Part shown: piece by piece, positions 61,893 to 64,000 of the stretch
Layout of the letters: each line of letters begins with the position of its first letter
Position numbering within the stretch: the first letter of the stretch is position 1
Assembly: GCF_009184635.1 (NCBI RefSeq)
Contig: NZ_WELI01000006.1
Span: 1-64,000 of the forward strand
From: Rudanella paleaurantiibacter
GTDB taxonomy: Bacteria; Bacteroidota; Bacteroidia; Cytophagales; Spirosomataceae
Length of the DNA stretch: 64,000 nucleotides
Direction of reading: 5' to 3'
The notes under the pieces: model-generated
Databases searched by the model: none
What the model was told of the DNA's origin: nothing
Seen by the model: the letters and a program-made list of their open reading frames with translations, nothing else
Position numbers and translations under genes: made by a program

Positions 61893-62585
61893 CTACAGAT
61901 ACCGGAAAATGGTCGTCAGAATTTTATAGCCAGCCAGTACCGTTCCCTTGACGGTTCCCGAAATCTTCGAGAACCCAATCCGTTTGCGATAATTCACCGG
62001 AACTTCCGTGATCCGCATTTTTTGTTTGGCGGCCTTCAACTGCATCTCAACCGTCCATCCGTAGGTTTGGTCGCGCATGTCGAGGGCCAGCAGCCGGTCC
62101 ATCCGAATGGCCCGAAATGGCCCCAGATCCGTGTACCGAACGTTGTACAACCATCGGAGCAGGGTGGTTGCCAGCCAGTTGCCAAACACCTGTTGCGGAG
62201 TCATCGAACCCCGTTGCCGATTGCCCAGCGCCCGCGAACCAATTACCATGTCGTAGCCCTCGTTCAGAATGGGAGCCACTACCTGCGGCAATTCGGCGGG
62301 ATAATCGGAATAGTCGGCATCCAGAAAAACGACCACGTCGGGTTTTGGTTCTAAATTCTGAGCATAAGCAATGCCGGTCAGGCAGGCCCGTCCGTAGCCC
62401 TGCACGGGTTCGTCGAGCACGGTAGCCCCGGCCCGGCGGGCCTCAACGGCGGTTTGGTCGTTGGAGTTATTATTGACCACGATCACCTCCTGCACGTAAT
62501 CGGCCGGGATTTCACGGATTACGTTGCCCACGGAGTTCTCTTCGTTGAAGGCCGGGATGATGACGACTATACGGGGTAAATTCAA
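61893..62585 (-). CDS. family 2 glycosyltransferase, polyprenyl-phosphate type
   Basis: A GT2 enzyme of about 230 residues without a C-terminal TM domain: IVVIIPAFNEENSVGNVI, VVNNNSNDQT, FLDADYSDYP and GSRALGNRQRGSMTPQQ. It resembles dolichol/undecaprenyl-phosphate sugar synthases, which make the lipid-linked donor used by GT-C enzymes; the GT-C gene two places downstream fits. No ATG precedes the conserved start in frame. The TTG at 62585 (giving MNLPRIVVI) is chosen; another TTG at 62612 lies in a terminator stem. Confidence 0.88.
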   Translation of the reverse strand: MNLPRIVVIIPAFNEENSVGNVIREIPADYVQEVIVVNNNSNDQTAVEARRAGATVLDEPVQGYGRACLTGIAYAQNLEPKPDVVVFLDADYSDYPAELPQVVAPILNEGYDMVIGSRALGNRQRGSMTPQQVFGNWLATTLLRWLYNVRYTDLGPFRAIRMDRLLALDMRDQTYGWTVEMQLKAAKQKMRITEVPVNYRKRIGFSKISGTVKGTVLAGYKILTTIFRYL

Positions 62586-62597
62586 GTGTCTGAATGT

Positions 62598-62633
62598 AAA
62601 AATGCCCGTCAAAAATACACATTCTGACGGGCA
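62598..62633 (-). terminator. terminator of the SulP-carbonic anhydrase operon
   Basis: TGCCCGTCA and TGACGGGCA (62603-62611 with 62625-62633) pair perfectly; on the minus strand TTTTT follows (62602-62598). It lies just after the carbonic anhydrase stop and 13 bases before the chosen TTG start of the glycosyltransferase. Confidence 0.8.
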
Positions 62634-62684
62634 ACTTCTGATTAGGCAACGGCCACCGGGCAGGTTGGGGCTCTGATTGGGCGA

Positions 62685-63287
62685 CTACACCCCCGGCGGT
62701 GACAGGTTAATGACGTCTTTGATCAGACCCGTGCGCAGGTTAAATACCCAGCCGTGCAGGTTTGGAATGGTATGACTCGCCCACATTTTCTTGACGCTAT
62801 CGGTAGCGGCCAGATTTCGTACCTGCTCCTGCGTGTTCAGTTCCACCAGCCGGTCGAACCGTTCGTGGTCATCGGCAATCTGGTCGAGTTCGGCCTGGTA
62901 CATGGTTTTTACCCGGGCAATATTATCCAGCCACCCGTCAATCAGGCCCAGTTTGGTACCGGCCATGGCTGTTTTCACGCCCCCGCACTCGTAATGGCCG
63001 CACACAATCACGTCGGTCACTTGTAGCACCTCAACGGCATACTGCACTACGCTCAAGGTGTTCAGGTCGCCGGGTACCACCAGGTTGGCAATGTTGCGGT
63101 GAACAAACATCTCGCCGGGGTCAGCACCGGTAATCTGCTCGGCCGTTACGCGGCTGTCGGAACAGCCAATCCACAGAAAGTCGGGCTTCTGCCCCGACGA
63201 AAGGGTATCAAAGTAGCCGTCGTTGAGTTCAAGACGATCCTGAACCCAGGCTTTATTCATGAGCAATAAGCGATCAAATGGGCGCAT
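62685..63287 (-). CDS. beta-class carbonic anhydrase
   Basis: A 200-residue enzyme with the beta-class zinc site: Cys42 and Asp44-Arg46 in CSDSRV, His98 and Cys101 in GHYECGGV. It interconverts CO2 and bicarbonate in the cytoplasm. The N-terminus FDRLLLMNKAWVQDRL aligns with the usual helical start, which supports the ATG at 63287. It overlaps the SulP gene stop by 14 bases, so the two are translationally coupled. The pair probably supplies or removes bicarbonate. Confidence 0.95.
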   Translation of the reverse strand: MRPFDRLLLMNKAWVQDRLELNDGYFDTLSSGQKPDFLWIGCSDSRVTAEQITGADPGEMFVHRNIANLVVPGDLNTLSVVQYAVEVLQVTDVIVCGHYECGGVKTAMAGTKLGLIDGWLDNIARVKTMYQAELDQIADDHERFDRLVELNTQEQVRNLAATDSVKKMWASHTIPNLHGWVFNLRTGLIKDVINLSPPGV

Positions 63288-64000
63288 AGGTGGGTTCGTT
63301 TCGTTTCCGTTGGGTTACCTGCCGCAATTCATACTTTATTCCCTGATTTTTGGCCGTCTCGGCAAAATCAACCAGCAGGGTGTACACGTCACTATCCACA
63401 AACGTAGCGTACCGGCCGTCGACGAGCACCGAATCGCCGGGACGTAGCGATTGCAGGGCTTCTTTCAACTGCGGCTTGCTCAGAAAGTACATATCGCGCT
63501 GAAACTTGATGAGTACGTTGTTGCCCTCCCGAATCACCCGGAACGAAGCCTGCGAGTTGGTGTACAGCACAAACAACAAACCAACCACCGCGCCCATGGC
63601 GATACCAATAAGAAGGTCGGTGAAAATGATGCCTACTACGGTCACCAGAAACGGGATAAACTGACTCATGCCTTCGCCATAAATGGCCGCCAACACGCGG
63701 GGTTTAATCAGGTTAACACCCACCACAATGAGCAGGGCCGCCAAACACGCGAGCGGAATGTGGTTCAGGATAGAACCGGCAAAAAACAGAGATAACAGCA
63801 ACAGACCACCATTCACCAGCGTAGAAAGCCGGGTCTGGGCTCCACTCACGATGTTGGTTGTGGTCCGAACGACCACCGATGTTACCGGTAGGCCACCGAC
63901 CAACCCTGACGTGATGTTGCCAATTCCCTGCGCCACTAGTTCGCGGCTCGACGAGGGCACGCGCCGGAGGGGGTCAAGGCGCTCCGATGCTTCGAGGTTG
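63274..64000 (-). CDS. SulP family anion transporter, C-terminal part (cut by window edge)
   Basis: The reading frame is open to the window end, so the 5' part lies outside. Seen: SulP segment LEASERLDPLRRVPSSSREL, ELVAQGIGNITSGLVGGLP, five or so TM helices, LAALLIVVGVNLIKPRVLA, and a C-terminal STAS domain (about the last 95 residues, PGDSVLVDGRYATFVDSDVY). SulP proteins carry sulfate, bicarbonate or other anions. The overlap with a carbonic anhydrase gene points to bicarbonate (BicA-like). The GTG at 63960 is not the true start. Confidence 0.93.
   Translation of the reverse strand, partial: NLEASERLDPLRRVPSSSRELVAQGIGNITSGLVGGLPVTSVVVRTTTNIVSGAQTRLSTLVNGGLLLLSLFFAGSILNHIPLACLAALLIVVGVNLIKPRVLAAIYGEGMSQFIPFLVTVVGIIFTDLLIGIAMGAVVGLLFVLYTNSQASFRVIREGNNVLIKFQRDMYFLSKPQLKEALQSLRPGDSVLVDGRYATFVDSDVYTLLVDFAETAKNQGIKYELRQVTQRKRNEPTYAPI

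Noticed and set aside
1-64000. tRNA genes
   Set aside because: No cloverleaf with a TTCGANNC-type T-arm was recognised by eye; a tRNA scan would be needed to be certain.

Overview
This window looks like chromosomal DNA of a GC-moderate (about 54%) Bacteroidota of the Cytophagales/Spirosoma type. The signs are: TonB-receptor/DUF4249 and PorE-like lipoproteins, an S46 dipeptidyl-peptidase, an ECF sigma factor followed by an anti-sigma/beta-barrel fusion, PVC-type cytochrome dehydrogenases, TAnnTTTG promoter elements and almost no Shine-Dalgarno sequences. Genus is inference only; no 16S sequence is present.

Layout. 1-70 is the 3' end of a 5S rRNA with its terminator. 0.5-7.5 kb is a TetR-TolC-adaptor-RND efflux operon. 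7.7-12.7 kb holds a membrane metallophosphoesterase, a dienelactone-hydrolase-like enzyme, two small exported proteins and typA. 12.8-18.4 kb (minus) is an envelope block: beta-barrel, LVIVD-repeat lipoprotein, two small lipoproteins, anti-sigma/barrel fusion and ECF sigma factor. 18.6-22.3 kb is a Tat-exported TIM-barrel isomerase plus a large cytochrome-containing dehydrogenase. 22.3-29.3 kb (minus) has folK, a TspO-related protein, a PorE-like lipoprotein, an FG-GAP propeller, a LOG-family protein and an Mpl/MurC-type ligase. 29.7-35.7 kb has arginine decarboxylase with a 42-residue lipoprotein, a GmhB-type phosphatase, a DPP7-like S46 peptidase and NDH-2. 36.2-39.9 kb is a TonB receptor/DUF4249 pair. 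39.9-47.2 kb has a DAHP synthase-chorismate mutase fusion, proline dehydrogenase, LspA with a long acidic tail, a holin-like membrane protein, a GGGP/heptaprenylglyceryl phosphate synthase and an M28 peptidase. 47.3-52.9 kb is a two-gene ThuA operon divergent from a NUDIX-type regulator, with a perfect 14-bp-arm palindrome between them. 52.9-56.2 kb is A+T-richer: GrpB family, a membrane protein, a di-haem peroxidase and a VOC protein. 56.2-58.5 kb is a kinase plus acyl-CoA dehydrogenase pair resembling ACAD10/11 or LvaA/LvaC. 58.6-62.6 kb holds three glycosyltransferases. 62.7-64.0 kb is a beta-carbonic anhydrase overlapping a SulP transporter that runs off the edge.

The most unusual signal is non-coding. 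At about ten places, mostly just after a stop codon, there is a hairpin whose arms are strings of 7-bp units. The unit differs from place to place (GTTTNCN, ATTACRC, GATRAGY, AGGAGNN, GTCTARY, AATGNAN), while the 7-bp phase and the fold-back layout are kept. Two of them are flanked by 8-9 bp direct repeats, as a mobile element would be. Other notable points are the NUDIX operator, the kinase/ACAD pair, a displaced copy of the kinase gene's 3' end beyond a low-GC VOC gene, an 89-bp fold-back element, and an in-frame array of three 48-bp units, each carrying a 15-bp palindrome, inside a glycosyltransferase gene.
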